Assembly (NCBI RefSeq): GCF_014287795.1
Contig: NZ_JACOON010000001.1
Span: 434,001-498,000, forward strand
Direction: 5' to 3'
DNA length: 64,000 bases
Origin: Christensenella tenuis
GTDB lineage: Bacteria > Bacillota > Clostridia > Christensenellales > Christensenellaceae
Part shown: piece after piece, positions 42,739 to 50,170 of the stretch
Layout: each line of letters begins with the position of its first letter
How positions within the stretch are numbered: position 1 is the stretch's first letter
Made by a program: the position numbers and the translations under genes
Notes under the pieces: generated by a model
Seen by the model: the letters and a program-made list of their open reading frames with translations, nothing else
Told to the model about the DNA's origin: nothing
The model's database searches: none

Positions 42739-43566
42739 TTAAATCCTTCCAATTGATTTCAGGTAATCATAACTGTCCTTTACAGCTTTGTCCGCGATTA
42801 CAAGATCTTCCGGCTTCTTATCCCTCATACAAAAATCCTCCGTATATTCGATCTCTATGCTGTACGGACCGGTATACCCCTGTGAATCCATATATTCCAT
42901 AAATTCCTTTAACTTCAGATTACCGGAACCAATCCCCGGAAAGTTCCATTCCTTCATCTCTCCGGCTTTATCCTTCAGGTGCACATACTTCACGTCGCCA
43001 ATGCAGCATTTTATCTCTTCCTCCGGATATTTCCCGCCATAGAAGACGACGTTCGCCGTGTCGTAATTAATCGCTATATAGGGAGAATCAACCATTCTAG
43101 TCACGCGGTAGAGGGCTTCCCCCGTCCCGTATTCCCCATGGACTTCGAGAACCATCGTAATGCCATATTTTTTCAAATCCGGTACAAGGCTCTTTAAATG
43201 CTTGGCGAGTACCTCATCGGAAAAGCTTTCGCCTTCTCCAAAATGCGCTTCCCCGGTAGAGCTTATGATATATTTGCATCCTAATTTAGAAGCAAGGACA
43301 ATATTCCGACGGAAATCATCCAGCCGTTCTTCTTCCATCAGGTTACAGTGTCCGCTCATACCAATCGCGTTCAAACCAAGTGAAGTAAGCTTTTTCTTTA
43401 CTTCATCAATCTGTTCTTCCGTCATGTCGGAAGAAACATGTTCCGTCCATCCGCGGACAGCCGCAAGTTCTACGTATTGAAACCCTGCGGCAGCAATACC
43501 ATTGAGCGCTTCATCCAGGGTAAAACCATGATAGGTATTTGTCAGCACTGCAATTTTGTTATTCAT
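42739..43566 (-). CDS. Sugar phosphate isomerase/epimerase family TIM-barrel protein (second)
   Basis: This 275-residue AP_endonuc_2-type TIM-barrel protein is different from the one at 34.4 kb. Candidate metal ligands are Glu in MVLEVHGEYG (about 145), Asp in IAINYDTANV (about 178), His in KYVHLKDKAG (about 204) and Glu in YSIEIEYTED (about 248). The ATG at 43566 follows GGGGGAAGG, and the longer frame from 43605 would overlap the ROK gene. It is the first gene after the ROK repressor. A keto-sugar epimerase or isomerase role is inferred from family and context. Confidence 0.82.
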   Translation of the reverse strand: MNNKIAVLTNTYHGFTLDEALNGIAAAGFQYVELAAVRGWTEHVSSDMTEEQIDEVKKKLTSLGLNAIGMSGHCNLMEEERLDDFRRNIVLASKLGCKYIISSTGEAHFGEGESFSDEVLAKHLKSLVPDLKKYGITMVLEVHGEYGTGEALYRVTRMVDSPYIAINYDTANVVFYGGKYPEEEIKCCIGDVKYVHLKDKAGEMKEWNFPGIGSGNLKLKEFMEYMDSQGYTGPYSIEIEYTEDFCMRDKKPEDLVIADKAVKDSYDYLKSIGRI

Positions 43567-43583
43567 ATTATCCTTCCCCCTTT

Positions 43584-44843
43584 TTAAAATAAAGTCATCG
43601 TGCACTTTTGTACTGTTTCGTTTCGGTCAAGCGACATTACACTGTCCAGATAATACTTAGCGATTCCAAGATTTGCTCCAAACTCCTTAATCTGCGTATA
43701 ACGGATTTTGGTTTCGTATAGGGCTTCCCAATAGGAAGATCCTTTTGTATACTGTATCAGCATTTCCAGGAAACGTTCTCCGAATCTATGAGCAATTCCC
43801 CCAATGACGACTTCCTGAGGATGGAACATGCTGAATACATTTCTGATTCCAAAAGATAATTTGAAAGCCATATCTTTTATAATTTGAGAAACCGTCATGT
43901 CGTCGTGTAAGAATGCATAAATAATCATTTCAATATCAAGCCTGCTCAAATCATTTCCACACAGGTCAGTAATGATTGAATAGCTTCCCTCCTCAAGTTT
44001 ATGCTTCGTTTCCCGAATCACCGCCGGAATGCTGATCATCCGTTCTAGGCAGCCTCTGTTTCCACAAATACATTGGGGGCCATTCATATCAATGGACATA
44101 TGTCCAATCTCACCGGTATTGTGTTTCGTATCATTAAATATCTTCCCGTCAATAATAATTCCCGCGCCGATCCCGTGCGTATAATTGATATAAATCAGAT
44201 TTTGAATTCCCTCTTCCGATGCAAATTCTTTCTCGGCATATGAATAAGCAACGGAGTCATTTCCCACCAGGAGGACTGCCTCCGGGAAAAGCTCAGCCAT
44301 ATCCTTCAGAAACTTCTGCTCGTTCTCAATCTCAAGAATATTCAATAACAGGCGCTGGCTTCCGCAATCGGCAATCGCCGGAACCGCTACGCATACGGAG
44401 ATAACATTCTCGCGCTTAAGCATCTGTGATTGCCGGAGAATTGATCGCATTTCGGCAACATAGTCATTTCCCTTAATCCGCTTTTTTATCGTTTCGAGAG
44501 GCTGGCACACCATATCGTAAAGAGCATATTCGATTTCATATAAATCAAGGCGGAAGGTAACAATTTGACGCCATTTTCGATTCACTTCAAGCATAATCGG
44601 CTTACGTCCTGCTGTTTTGGATATGCCCTGTCCTACGGATATAAGCACCTCATTTTCAAGCAATTCATCAACAAGCGATGAAACTGCTGTGGTGCTGAGT
44701 TTCATGTAGTGCGCAAGCCATGTGCGTGACACACGCTTGTTTTCAAGTACCAAATCAAATAGCTGACGCAAATGATAGGATTTTAGCTGCTGCTGATTTA
44801 CCAATTCAAAATCGGTTGTTGCATTGTCTCCATATACAAACAT
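43584..44843 (-). CDS. ROK family transcriptional regulator (ROK1)
   Basis: ROK regulators combine an N-terminal winged helix with a sugar-kinase-like C-terminal domain and usually repress sugar operons. In this 419-residue protein the HTH is at about residues 25-75 (VSRTWLAHYMKLSTTAVSSLVDELLENEVL). The ROK domain contains the zinc motif GPQCICGNRGCLERM and GIGAGIIIDGKIF. The gene heads the long sugar operon and is preceded by a near-consensus promoter whose -10 overlaps a TTATTA-N3-TAATAA palindrome. It probably represses its own operon. The inducing sugar is unknown. Confidence 0.9.
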   Translation of the reverse strand: MFVYGDNATTDFELVNQQQLKSYHLRQLFDLVLENKRVSRTWLAHYMKLSTTAVSSLVDELLENEVLISVGQGISKTAGRKPIMLEVNRKWRQIVTFRLDLYEIEYALYDMVCQPLETIKKRIKGNDYVAEMRSILRQSQMLKRENVISVCVAVPAIADCGSQRLLLNILEIENEQKFLKDMAELFPEAVLLVGNDSVAYSYAEKEFASEEGIQNLIYINYTHGIGAGIIIDGKIFNDTKHNTGEIGHMSIDMNGPQCICGNRGCLERMISIPAVIRETKHKLEEGSYSIITDLCGNDLSRLDIEMIIYAFLHDDMTVSQIIKDMAFKLSFGIRNVFSMFHPQEVVIGGIAHRFGERFLEMLIQYTKGSSYWEALYETKIRYTQIKEFGANLGIAKYYLDSVMSLDRNETVQKCTMTLF

Positions 44844-44913
44844 TTGGGTATTTCCTCTGCTTTCCGATATCTGTTTTCTATTGTCATTTGAATAATTAAT
44901 AAAGTGGGTTGTC

Positions 44914-44953
44914 TTATTAATCTAATAATACATCCACTTTTCTATTTCGTCAA
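44914..44953 (-). promoter_or_regulatory. Promoter and ROK-type operator of the long sugar operon
   Basis: On the - strand TTGACG (44948-44953), 17 bases and TATTAT (44925-44930). The palindrome TTATTA-GAT-TAATAA (44914-44928) overlaps the -10 and start point and resembles operators of NagC/XylR-type ROK proteins. Confidence 0.7.
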
Positions 44954-45079
44954 CATTTTTTTTGGGAAAAATTGTTTTTTATTTACGAAATTTATCCGTT
45001 TTACAAGGATCATCCATCTGTCTCTTTGTTATTCATTTTTCAGGGTGCATAATTTAATTATAAATTCCGCTTGCTAATT

Positions 45080-45124
45080 TCAAAAGTAAAAAGAGGGGCG
45101 TTTATTCTTGTATAAGCGCCCCTT
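45080..45124 (-). terminator. Intrinsic terminator after second Gfo/Idh gene
   Basis: An 11-bp stem (core GGGGCG/CGCCCC, loop 6 bases, 45095-45122) followed on the - strand by TCTTTTTACTTTT. It lies about 70 bases after the stop. Between it and the ROK1 promoter no gene is seen. Confidence 0.75.
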
Positions 45125-45193
45125 ATGCGCTTTATTCTTAATTTAGATATTTTTATATACCAAAGTATATCAAGCCGCTTGATGAAAATGTTT

Positions 45194-46462
45194 TTATTTT
45201 TCTATTTCTGACCGAAGCTCTTCTTTATATTCCTCCAGATCAATTTCACGATCTTCTTTACGGGACTTTTCCGCTGCAAAACACATCACATGGCTGTCTA
45301 CCGCGCCCTTAGTGCTTGTTCTACCGCCTGTTTTCCCCTCGCGTACAAGCTTAATAAAGTCCGTCATAATAAAATAATCCCCGCCAGAATGACGGTCTAG
45401 AACAGTCGATACCTGAATCGTGTCATGCCGGCCGGTAGCAAAATCCTTGACAACAAATTCATTTTTTTCCAGGTTGCCTTCGATTTCTCCTTTGGTTCCC
45501 GTCAGTTTAATTGTTCGGTAGCACTCTTCAGAGTAAGCCGTCATTGAAAAAGCTACGGTTACGCCGTTTTCATATTTCATATTAATCACCTGTGTATCTA
45601 CTACGTCGTTATCGCAGTGGTATACACAGCGGCCAAACGGTCCGCTTTCAAGCGCCTTCATTTTCCCTTCCGGACTTGTATCAATAGAAATCATATCCAC
45701 ATTGAATCCCGACCGCGGAACAGAATACATCTTAGGCGCATAAAAATAACAAGAGTCAGAGTAGGGGCAGCCGTCTGTACAACGCAAAGGCGCACCTTCC
45801 GGTGCATTTTCCGCACTGAAATACGTAGGCGTCGAAAAGCTTGACAAACGTACGCAATGCGATTCCGTCAACCAATTCAAAATATCCATATCATGACAAC
45901 ATTTGGAAAGGATCATCGGTCCGGCATTTTCTTCTTTGGAAAACATACCGCGCACATAGCTATGAGAGAAATGGGCGATACCCGTATTTTCACAGTGTAC
46001 AATTGTTTTCAGGGTTCCTATCGTCCCTTCTTCCAGCACACGCTTAATTTCCGTAAAGAAAGGAGTATAGCGAAGAACATAGCACAACATAAACACCTTG
46101 TCATAATCCGCCGCCATATCGCCAATTTCGACGCTTGTAACCGGCTCCTGCGTAATTGGTTTTTCAAGAAGGATATGATAGCCTTGCTCCATCGCCTTTT
46201 TCGCCGGCTCATAGTGATAATTTTCATTTGTACAGATCAAAATCGCATCTGCCAGCCTCCCTTGCGCAAACAGATCGTCCCAACTGGAAAAAGCCATTTC
46301 ATCCGGAATATGGTGCATCTCCTGAAAATGTCTTCTTTTTTCATCATTTTTTTCCGCAACGGCAATAAATTGAATTGTTCCCGGATTATTGATTGCATAA
46401 GATGCATATGCATTCGCTCCGCGGTCTCCCGCGCCAATTAAAACGGCCGTAATTTTTTTCAT
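45194..46462 (-). CDS. Gfo/Idh/MocA family oxidoreductase with Cys-rich insertion
   Basis: The 422-residue protein is longer than the 333-residue Gfo/Idh of the first operon. It has the Rossmann motif VLIGAGDRGANAYASYA, NYHYEPA, the catalytic HILLEKPIT and ILSKCCHDMDILNWL. A Cys-rich insertion LRCTDGCPYSDSCYFYAP lies near residues 225-243 and may bind metal. Related long Gfo/Idh proteins include NAD-dependent glycosidases (GH109-type) as well as dehydrogenases, so both functions are possible. A short leader ORF with its own ribosome binding site lies upstream, and a terminator lies downstream. Confidence 0.83.
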   Translation of the reverse strand: MKKITAVLIGAGDRGANAYASYAINNPGTIQFIAVAEKNDEKRRHFQEMHHIPDEMAFSSWDDLFAQGRLADAILICTNENYHYEPAKKAMEQGYHILLEKPITQEPVTSVEIGDMAADYDKVFMLCYVLRYTPFFTEIKRVLEEGTIGTLKTIVHCENTGIAHFSHSYVRGMFSKEENAGPMILSKCCHDMDILNWLTESHCVRLSSFSTPTYFSAENAPEGAPLRCTDGCPYSDSCYFYAPKMYSVPRSGFNVDMISIDTSPEGKMKALESGPFGRCVYHCDNDVVDTQVINMKYENGVTVAFSMTAYSEECYRTIKLTGTKGEIEGNLEKNEFVVKDFATGRHDTIQVSTVLDRHSGGDYFIMTDFIKLVREGKTGGRTSTKGAVDSHVMCFAAEKSRKEDREIDLEEYKEELRSEIEK

Positions 46463-46477
46463 GAAATCATCATCTCC

Positions 46478-46534
46478 TCACCTATTCCGCCCGAGAATCT
46501 GCCCCAAAATATTAAGTTGTATCAGCAGCAACAT
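46478..46534 (-). CDS. Putative leader peptide (18 residues) before Gfo/Idh gene
   Basis: An ATG-to-TGA frame encodes MLLLIQLNILGQILGRNR. GGGAGG lies 5 bases before the ATG. The stop codon falls in the ribosome binding region of the downstream gene (GGTGAGGAG), 15 bases before its start, which would suit translational coupling. The peptide is rich in Leu and Ile. No homologue is recognised; it may be chance. Confidence 0.35.
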   Translation of the reverse strand: MLLLIQLNILGQILGRNR

Positions 46535-46630
46535 AATAGCCTCCCTATATAAGAATCCATTTTCCCGTCTTTTTCATTTACCTTTCCTCTGGGTCGTTCT
46601 AGAATAGAAATCTAAGACGGACCCGATTTT

Positions 46631-46660
46631 ACGGATGTGCAAAAAAGCGTGCACATCCGT
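46631..46660 (-). other. Stem-loop after NagB-like paralogue 2
   Basis: A perfect 10-bp stem (ACGGATGTGC/GCACATCCGT) with a 10-base loop containing six T on the - strand. No T-run follows the stem. It may partly terminate or stabilise the PIG-L/NagB-like transcript. Confidence 0.5.
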
Positions 46661-46700
46661 TACCGGCTCTTTATGAACTAAGAGAGAAGAGGATTATTTA

Positions 46701-47657
46701 TTAATTACATTCGGGAACGAGCGGTCCTTCCAACTCTTTGACAACAAAGAACTTCCCCGGAAGAGTTGGCATCCAACTAGAGGGTACCCACATATCCGGG
46801 CCATATTTTAAGGTTACAAAGAACGTCATCCCCTGCCAGTTCATGCCCCGGCCAACTACGCCGTCTACTCCGCCGATGCAATAGTCGGAATTCAGGAACA
46901 TTCCCGGACCGATCGTGTTCGCACGCGCTGGAATCAGCGTAACGCGGCTTCTGAAGCTAATCAGTGAATTTTGTTCAATTGTCATTGGATGAAGTTTGGC
47001 ACCCTTCCTGTAAGGAGCCTTTTTCCACTCTTCGACATTTGCATAATCCGCTGCGAAATGAGGTTCCCAAAAAGCGATATGGAAGCAACGGCCGATTCCA
47101 TAAATCGTGATTAATTCTCCTCCGCCATCTTTAATCTTCTGTATTTTTTCAGGGTAAGTCGGAAGATTATCTCTTGTGGCAAAATTTCTTTGTTCTTTCG
47201 GAATTGTGAGGTCGCCAAGCGGGCCATAAAAAGCAAGCTCCATTGCGTTTTGGAAACCACCCGGGCAATCTCCTGGAAGCGTATTCCCTTCCGCATCCGA
47301 CCATTCGTCCATATTGAATCCCCAAACATGATCGCAGTTGCAATTCCAGTCCCGGAGGAAATAAGCAGCCCAATGATACATTCCCATTGGCCCTGCCGAC
47401 AGGATCAGTGCAAGTTTTTTCCCTTCATCGCGGGTTCGTTTAATTTGTTTTGCAATTTCGTAACCCATCTGCATATTAAAGGATGCTACGTCTGCGCATT
47501 CTTCCGTCCTAAACTCTTTGTGCCAGTGCGGCATCCGGTCAAGTGCATGTTCCGGAGGAGTCGCACAGCAATCCTCAATTTTCTGTAAATCCCATCCCGC
47601 CGGAAAAAAATCTTCCATCATTGATCCTTTAATCGTAGTCATCATGTTCAGTTCCAT
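46701..47657 (-). CDS. NagB-like isomerase/deaminase with altered phosphate site (paralogue 2)
   Basis: This 318-residue paralogue of the protein at 37.3 kb is similar over its whole length. It keeps GFNMDEW (Asp117-Glu118) and GIGRCFHIAFWEPH (His193, Glu198). It has SAGPMGMY in place of the TGSTP phosphate loop and GGVDGVVG in place of the Lys-containing phosphate region. The C-terminus PTLPGKFFVVKELEGPL is shared with paralogue 1. The ATG at 47657 has GGAGG 8 bases upstream. It directly follows a PIG-L gene (21-base gap). Function is inferred as an aldose-ketose isomerase or deaminase on a free amino sugar. Confidence 0.75.
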   Translation of the reverse strand: MELNMMTTIKGSMMEDFFPAGWDLQKIEDCCATPPEHALDRMPHWHKEFRTEECADVASFNMQMGYEIAKQIKRTRDEGKKLALILSAGPMGMYHWAAYFLRDWNCNCDHVWGFNMDEWSDAEGNTLPGDCPGGFQNAMELAFYGPLGDLTIPKEQRNFATRDNLPTYPEKIQKIKDGGGELITIYGIGRCFHIAFWEPHFAADYANVEEWKKAPYRKGAKLHPMTIEQNSLISFRSRVTLIPARANTIGPGMFLNSDYCIGGVDGVVGRGMNWQGMTFFVTLKYGPDMWVPSSWMPTLPGKFFVVKELEGPLVPECN

Positions 47658-47678
47658 CACTATTACCTCCGTTATTTT

Positions 47679-48512
47679 TTATTTATATTGATATAGCCGG
47701 TCGCATTCACAGGACACATGATACAAATCCCTCAGGTAGCGGCTGCGCTCCCGTATTCCCATGTTGTACACCTCATCCACCTGGCTGGGATAATGCCGGA
47801 ATGCAAGTTCCAGAATTTTTTCGGGGTGGTGGGCAAACGCCTTATCCACAAGGTTATTTCCAACAATAAAATCATTGTTCATCTTGCTCTCAGCATCGTT
47901 CATCATGCCTGCATAGGGTTTATCTTCCGCAAAATATACGGCTGCGCGCCGCGATTCTCCCGCTTCCTTAGCGGCTGCGAGTCCCGCCTCGCGAACAATA
48001 AAGTGATCGATATGTCCTTTCATGGAAAGCGGCAAAATGATTGCTGTATCTTCCATCATCATATATTCCCCGGCAGCTTCCTTCATGCGTGCGAGAATTT
48101 CTTTATCATGAGCGTCCATGCTTTCATAGCTTCCAAAAGCCATTTCCATCTCTCCTTCGCCCTCATTCAAGACCTTTCCCCTTACCTGACTTTCCTCTTC
48201 TCCCATAATGCGATAAAAATAATTATGCGGACCAAGCAGGGCATCCAGGCATTCAAGGTCCTCAATCAGGCGAATACCCGTCGCATATTGTACGCGTTTA
48301 AGGCTCGCATCTTTATTTCCCTCCGAATCACGTTCCTGGTAATTCGAACGCGAAAAGGTGCTGATATTCGTAAACTTCTTTCCGCCCAGAAGTCCTTTCT
48401 CTTTCATTTCAATTAGATATCCCCCTAGAAAGAACAGGAAGTCATCGTAATGCGGCGAAATACATACAATATTTTTTTCAGGAATTACAGCTTCGATATT
48501 TGAATAGAACAT
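47679..48512 (-). CDS. PIG-L family deacetylase (paralogue 2, divergent)
   Basis: This 277-residue protein has the PIG-L motif VCISPHYDDFLFFLGGYL, with His-Tyr-Asp-Asp in place of the usual His-Pro-Asp-Asp. The third zinc ligand motif is GHIDHFIVREA (about residue 169 onward). Around 50 residues longer than usual in the middle, it is only distantly like the PIG-L at 38.3 kb. GGGGGAGAG precedes the ATG. The gene starts the second module, has a strong promoter just upstream, and is followed by the NagB-like gene. An N-deacetylase role is probable; the substrate is unknown. Confidence 0.78.
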   Translation of the reverse strand: MFYSNIEAVIPEKNIVCISPHYDDFLFFLGGYLIEMKEKGLLGGKKFTNISTFSRSNYQERDSEGNKDASLKRVQYATGIRLIEDLECLDALLGPHNYFYRIMGEEESQVRGKVLNEGEGEMEMAFGSYESMDAHDKEILARMKEAAGEYMMMEDTAIILPLSMKGHIDHFIVREAGLAAAKEAGESRRAAVYFAEDKPYAGMMNDAESKMNNDFIVGNNLVDKAFAHHPEKILELAFRHYPSQVDEVYNMGIRERSRYLRDLYHVSCECDRLYQYK

Positions 48513-48625
48513 GTGCTCTCCCCCGTTCGTTAAAGGTTTATACTATTTTGGTTATTCAATTATCTTGTCGTCGAATTATTTTTTTCAGCTTGAAAAGAAA
48601 TATATACAACAAAAATTATATATAA

Positions 48626-48655
48626 TATATAACACGAGACGCGCACGTTTGTCAA
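48626..48655 (-). promoter_or_regulatory. Promoter of the PIG-L/NagB-like module 2
   Basis: On the - strand a perfect TTGACA (48650-48655), an 18-base spacer and TATATA (48626-48631), just past the ROK2 stop. A 12-bp palindrome ATTATATATAAT (48615-48626) follows and may be an operator. Confidence 0.65.
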
Positions 48656-48665
48656 TCCCAAAAAT

Positions 48666-49880
48666 TTAAATTTCCAATATTTTTTTTGCTATGATCTGTT
48701 CCAAAGTATAGGAAGCGAGCATTTCGAGACCGCCAAAAAGCTGGGCCTTCTCTCCCAGTGTTGTAAGTTCGATATTCACATCGTGATAGATTGCTCTTTT
48801 TACATAATGGCTAATCCGGTCCAGTGTTTTCTGGTTGCTGTCGTCAAACACGCCTCCGAGAATAATCAGTTCCGGATTCAAAATTGATATAATATTAATG
48901 ATCGCAATGCTCCACATCCTGACCGTCTCGTCATACACGGCTTCTACCGCCCGGTCTTCCAATGCCGCGCGTTCAATCATATGAAAATCAAGTGGTTTCC
49001 GTTCCAATTTGCTGCTGAGAAACGGTGCCTTTCCCTCCCTAATCAGGCATTCGCATTTATGATACAACGTTGCAAGGCCTGCAAGCATTTCCAAACATCC
49101 TTCCTGTTCCCGATATTCATAATCAAGATTACCGGTATCGATAATAATATCTCCCAGTTCTCCAGCGACGCCATTTTTTCCGCTAAAAATTCTGCCGTTG
49201 AGCAAAATCCCCGCGCCAATTCCACTATATTTTGTAATATCGACATAAGTAATATCGTCCACATAAGGAAAACGGCAAATTTTCTCGCCAAGGGCACAAA
49301 ACCGTGCTTCATTTGAAATAAGAACCGGAATATCCAACACTTCCATAATCTTTCTGCGTAAATCCTTGTTATTTAAGCCCGAAAGATTCGGAATCCTGCG
49401 AATTACATGATTCTTATCATCTACAACGCCGGGCACGGCAACGCTTGCCGCAAGCACCTGATTTTTATTGAGGGCCAGTCTTTCCGTCAACGAAGAAACA
49501 AGCTCCGCAAATTGTTTTCCCAGCTCTTCAAGCGTAATATCACGCGCAATCTTTTTTACCGCTTTCGCAGTGACATGCTTCCCGAAATCCGCAATCCAAG
49601 CAGAGACCGAATCCGTTTCAATAAAAAAATGCACCAAGTAGCCGTACTTGCTGTTAGAAGCAAATATTTCCGGATGGCGGCCTAACTCGATGCAGGTTTT
49701 TCCACACTTTACGATAAATTTTGCTTCCAGCAGCGAGGCGAGCACACGGCTGATCGTCGCAAAGCTCAAACCAGTTGCCTGCATAATATCGTTTGCAGAA
49801 ACTTCACCTGTCTGTATGATGTACCGCAAAATACTGAGCATATTTTTATGTCGTTCACTGATATTCGGATGAGCCTGCAT
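48666..49880 (-). CDS. ROK family transcriptional regulator (ROK2)
   Basis: This 404-residue ROK protein has an N-terminal winged helix (about 12-65, SANDIMQATGLSFATISRVLASLLEAKFI) and a kinase-like domain with SGIGAGILLNGRIF and GVAGELGDIIIDTG. The usual zinc motif CxCGxxGCxE is degenerate: the region reads DYEYREQEGCLEM, keeping only the last Cys. The ATG at 49880 is chosen because GGGGAG lies 8 bases upstream; the ATG at 49886 is too close. It has its own promoter and probably controls the adjoining PIG-L/NagB-like/Gfo-Idh module. Confidence 0.87.
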   Translation of the reverse strand: MQAHPNISERHKNMLSILRYIIQTGEVSANDIMQATGLSFATISRVLASLLEAKFIVKCGKTCIELGRHPEIFASNSKYGYLVHFFIETDSVSAWIADFGKHVTAKAVKKIARDITLEELGKQFAELVSSLTERLALNKNQVLAASVAVPGVVDDKNHVIRRIPNLSGLNNKDLRRKIMEVLDIPVLISNEARFCALGEKICRFPYVDDITYVDITKYSGIGAGILLNGRIFSGKNGVAGELGDIIIDTGNLDYEYREQEGCLEMLAGLATLYHKCECLIREGKAPFLSSKLERKPLDFHMIERAALEDRAVEAVYDETVRMWSIAIINIISILNPELIILGGVFDDSNQKTLDRISHYVKRAIYHDVNIELTTLGEKAQLFGGLEMLASYTLEQIIAKKILEI

Positions 49881-49908
49881 TTTCATTTCTCCCCGCGATG
49901 CTAGCCTC

Positions 49909-49937
49909 ATTATACTTTAAGGCGCCGAAAAAAACAA
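49909..49937 (-). promoter_or_regulatory. Promoter of ROK2
   Basis: On the - strand TTGTTT (49932-49937), 17 bases, TATAAT (49909-49914), about 28 bases before the start codon. Confidence 0.65.
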
Positions 49938-49946
49938 TGCGGCAAT

Positions 49947-49975
49947 AAAAAAAGCACTGGCAAAACTGCCAGCGC
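49947..49975 (-). terminator. Intrinsic terminator of tRNA-Trp
   Basis: A 9-bp stem (GCGCTGGCA/TGCCAGTGC with one G-T pair, loop GTTT) followed on the - strand by seven T, 12 bases after the CCA end. Confidence 0.88.
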
Positions 49976-49987
49976 CCGTTCTCAGAT

Positions 49988-50061
49988 TGGCAGGGGTGGA
50001 GAGGATCGAACTCCCACAATTGGTTTTGGAGACCAATGCACTACCATTATACTACACCCCT
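49988..50061 (-). tRNA. tRNA-Trp (CCA)
   Basis: On the - strand, acceptor stem AGGGGTG/CACCCCT, anticodon stem TTGGT/ACCAA with loop CTCCAAA (anticodon CCA), T-arm GGAGTTCGATCCTC, discriminator G and encoded CCA. It is a single-gene unit with its own promoter and terminator. Confidence 0.97.
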
Positions 50062-50084
50062 ACTGACCAAAAGCAACGTATTAA

Positions 50085-50113
50085 ATTATACCCGAAACCG
50101 CCTTCCGCGTCAA
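50085..50113 (-). promoter_or_regulatory. Promoter of tRNA-Trp
   Basis: On the - strand TTGACG (50108-50113), 17 bases, TATAAT (50085-50090), about 24 bases before the tRNA. Confidence 0.85.
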
Positions 50114-50124
50114 TTACTTTCCCA

Positions 50125-50152
50125 CAAAAAAACCGCTCTTTTCAAAAGCGGT
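50125..50152 (-). terminator. Intrinsic terminator of citrate synthase gene
   Basis: Stem ACCGCT/AGCGGT (extended by A-T pairs) followed on the - strand by seven T, about 20 bases after the stop codon. Confidence 0.85.
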
Positions 50153-50170
50153 CTTTCTTTCTCAATCAGG

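Noticed and set aside
44940..45060. Imperfect AT-rich inverted repeat (AACATTTTT / AAAAATTGTT) near ROK1 promoter
   Set aside because: The arms do not match well and such AT-rich repeats arise easily by chance; the TTATTA-N3-TAATAA site is much better placed.
46631..46660. Intrinsic terminator after NagB-like paralogue 2
   Set aside because: The stem is strong, but no T-run follows it on the - strand; kept as a stem-loop of uncertain role.
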